A stretch of 64,000 bases of DNA, taken from positions 1 through 64,000 of the forward strand of contig NZ_JAIVKX010000023.1 in the NCBI RefSeq assembly GCF_020524285.1, written 5' to 3'. The notes below the pieces were generated by a model. That model did not search any database, was not told where the DNA came from, and worked only from the letters and a program-made list of their open reading frames with translations. Shown here piece after piece: positions 62,827 through 64,000 of this stretch. The translations under genes were made by a program, and so were the position numbers. Numbering within the stretch: position 1 is the stretch's first letter; every line of letters starts with the position of its first letter. This stretch comes from Alloyangia pacifica (GTDB taxonomy: Bacteria > Pseudomonadota > Alphaproteobacteria > Rhodobacterales > Rhodobacteraceae).

Positions 62827-62853
62827 AGCAACCCACATAATTTGGAGAGCGAG

Positions 62854-63339
62854 ATGAGAGCCGTCGGATTCACCGATCATGATCATGACGCCTGCGTCGC
62901 AGAGAGGGTGGCCGCCGCAGAGATTTACTGCGCGGACAAGCGTCTTCAGTTCACGGCGGCCCGGCGTCGGGTGCTCGAAATCCTTTTGGATGAGCACAAG
63001 GCGCTCGGTGCCTATGAGATCCTGGACCGGCTGAAGCGCGAGGGCCGGGGATCGCAGCCGCCGGTGGCCTACCGGGCGCTCGATTTTCTGGTGACCCATG
63101 GCTTTGCGCATCGGGTCGAGCGGCTGAATGCCTATGTCGCCTGCACGCATCCCTGCGAGAGCCATTTTCCCGCCTTCATGATCTGCCGGGTTTGCGACTC
63201 TGTGGCCGAGGCGACCTCGGCCCCCTCCAAGGGGCTGCTCGGCGCAGCCGCGCGCGATGCCGGGTTCCGGATCGAGCAGACGGTTGTCGAAGCCATCGGG
63301 GTCTGCCCGGCCTGCATCGAGGCAGAGGCTAGGCAATGA
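62854..63339 (+). CDS. zur: Zinc uptake regulator Zur (Fur family)
   Basis: 161 residues from ATG 62854, with TTTGGAGAG upstream. Fur-family winged helix at about 25-90 (LQFTAARRRVLEILL; VAYRALDFLVTHGFAHRVERL). Two CxxC pairs, ICRVC and VCPAC, bind structural zinc, and CTHPCESHFPAF fits the regulatory metal site. The gene overlaps znuC by four bases. With zinc bound it should repress znuA, znuC and hisI through the boxes upstream. Confidence 0.92.
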   Translation: MRAVGFTDHDHDACVAERVAAAEIYCADKRLQFTAARRRVLEILLDEHKALGAYEILDRLKREGRGSQPPVAYRALDFLVTHGFAHRVERLNAYVACTHPCESHFPAFMICRVCDSVAEATSAPSKGLLGAAARDAGFRIEQTVVEAIGVCPACIEAEARQ

Positions 63340-64000
63340 CTCTTTTCGAATTTACCGGCGTCAGCCTGCGGCTGGGGGAAAGCCGGATCCTTTCCAATGT
63401 TTCGATGCAGATGGCGGCGGGCGAGATCGTCACCATCGTCGGGCCGAACGGCTCGGGCAAATCGACCCTGCTACGCCTGCTGATCGGCTCGCTTGCGCCG
63501 AGCGATGGCCGGATCACCACCGCGCCGGGGCTGCGCATTGGCTATGTGCCGCAGCGGCTGGCGCTCGACCCGACGCTGCCGATGACCGTCGCCCGGCTGC
63601 TGGGGCTTCGCCGCAAGGTAAGCGCCGGGCAGATCGAACAGGCGCTGGCCGAGGCCGGGGTCGCGGGGCTGTCGCGGCGGCAGATCAGCGCTCTATCGGG
63701 CGGACAGTTGCAGCGGGTGATGCTGGCCCGCGCGCTGCTGGCCGAGCCCAATCTGCTGGTGCTGGACGAGGCCACACAAGGGCTCGACCAGCCGGGCGTC
63801 GCGGCTTTCTACCGCCAGATCGAAGAGGTCCGGCAGAGCCGCGGTTGCGGCGTGCTGATGGTCAGCCACGACCTGCACGTGGTGATGAGCGCCAGTGACC
63901 GTGTCATCTGTCTGAACGGTCATGTCTGCTGCCAGGGCGCGCCGCAGCATGTCGCCTCGGCCCCCGAATATCGCGCGCTCTTCGGCGAGGGCACAGGCGG
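63336..64000 (+). CDS. znuC: Zinc ABC transporter ATPase ZnuC (C-terminus outside window)
   Basis: 221 codons are visible; the end is beyond base 64000. Walker A is GPNGSGKST (residues 37-45), LSGGQLQRVMLARALL the signature and LLVLDEATQGLD the Walker B. The LDEATQGLD and HDLHVVMSASDRVICL regions match ZnuC. It overlaps zur by four bases; znuB should follow outside the window. Together with ZnuA it takes up zinc. Confidence 0.93.
   Translation, partial: MTLFEFTGVSLRLGESRILSNVSMQMAAGEIVTIVGPNGSGKSTLLRLLIGSLAPSDGRITTAPGLRIGYVPQRLALDPTLPMTVARLLGLRRKVSAGQIEQALAEAGVAGLSRRQISALSGGQLQRVMLARALLAEPNLLVLDEATQGLDQPGVAAFYRQIEEVRQSRGCGVLMVSHDLHVVMSASDRVICLNGHVCCQGAPQHVASAPEYRALFGEGTG

Noticed and set aside
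1-64000. Insertion sequences, prophage genes, CRISPR arrays, tRNA or rRNA genes.
   Set aside because: No transposase or integrase motif, no regular repeat-spacer pattern and no cloverleaf or rRNA sequence was seen on reading both strands; a tRNAscan and IS search would settle it.

Overview
The window looks like one chromosomal or chromid segment of a high-GC alphaproteobacterium, most probably a roseobacter-clade Rhodobacteraceae. This rests on codon and GC character, the density of TRAP-free ABC uptake operons, and the mix of AraC, GntR, LysR and IclR regulators; no rRNA, tRNA or other phylogenetic marker is present, so the placement is an inference. I see no insertion sequence, prophage, CRISPR array or tRNA.

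The dominant theme from 1 to about 60 kb is scavenging of organic nitrogen. Several modules each pair a dedicated importer with an enzyme that opens a C-N bond, usually with a regulator alongside. (A) 1-10717: an edge-truncated enolase-superfamily enzyme with a divergent GntR regulator; an NCS1 nucleobase-type permease, an EthD-like protein and an AraC regulator; then an arginase-family hydrolase co-transcribed with a ribose-type ABC transporter. (B) 10792-15418: two LysR/MFS pairs. (C) 15510-23151: a dipeptide-type ABC operon ending in an atypical M20 hydrolase, with a divergent AraC regulator. (D) 23479-35683: a branched-chain-amino-acid-type ABC operon, a TPR/2-oxoglutarate-Fe(II) oxygenase-like protein, hydantoinase subunits A and B, a D-2-hydroxyacid dehydrogenase and a second, paralogous AraC regulator. 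(E) 35806-46502: a leftward cluster of cobalt-type nitrile hydratase (alpha, beta, accessory protein), a cysteine hydrolase, an amidase and a ribose-type ABC importer whose ATPase and permease are one 840-residue protein; a HupE-type cobalt/nickel permease is divergent and an AraC regulator follows. (F) 46757-59914: an MFS exporter and a divergent oxidoreductase, two amidases, a urea/short-amide-type ABC operon, a second cysteine hydrolase and two overlapping IclR regulators.

After a gene-poor 0.8-kb stretch (59915-60713) the theme changes to zinc starvation (60714-64000): znuA, a hisI paralogue and a RibD deaminase domain run leftward, and zur with znuC runs rightward out of the window. Two matching inverted repeats that look like Zur boxes lie in the divergent promoter. 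The hisI paralogue lacks one of the cysteines that bind zinc in the normal enzyme.

A logical reading of module E is: import of a nitrile or amide, hydration of nitrile to amide by the cobalt enzyme, hydrolysis of the amide by the amidase, and cobalt supply from the HupE protein. Substrates of all transporters are inferred from neighbours only.
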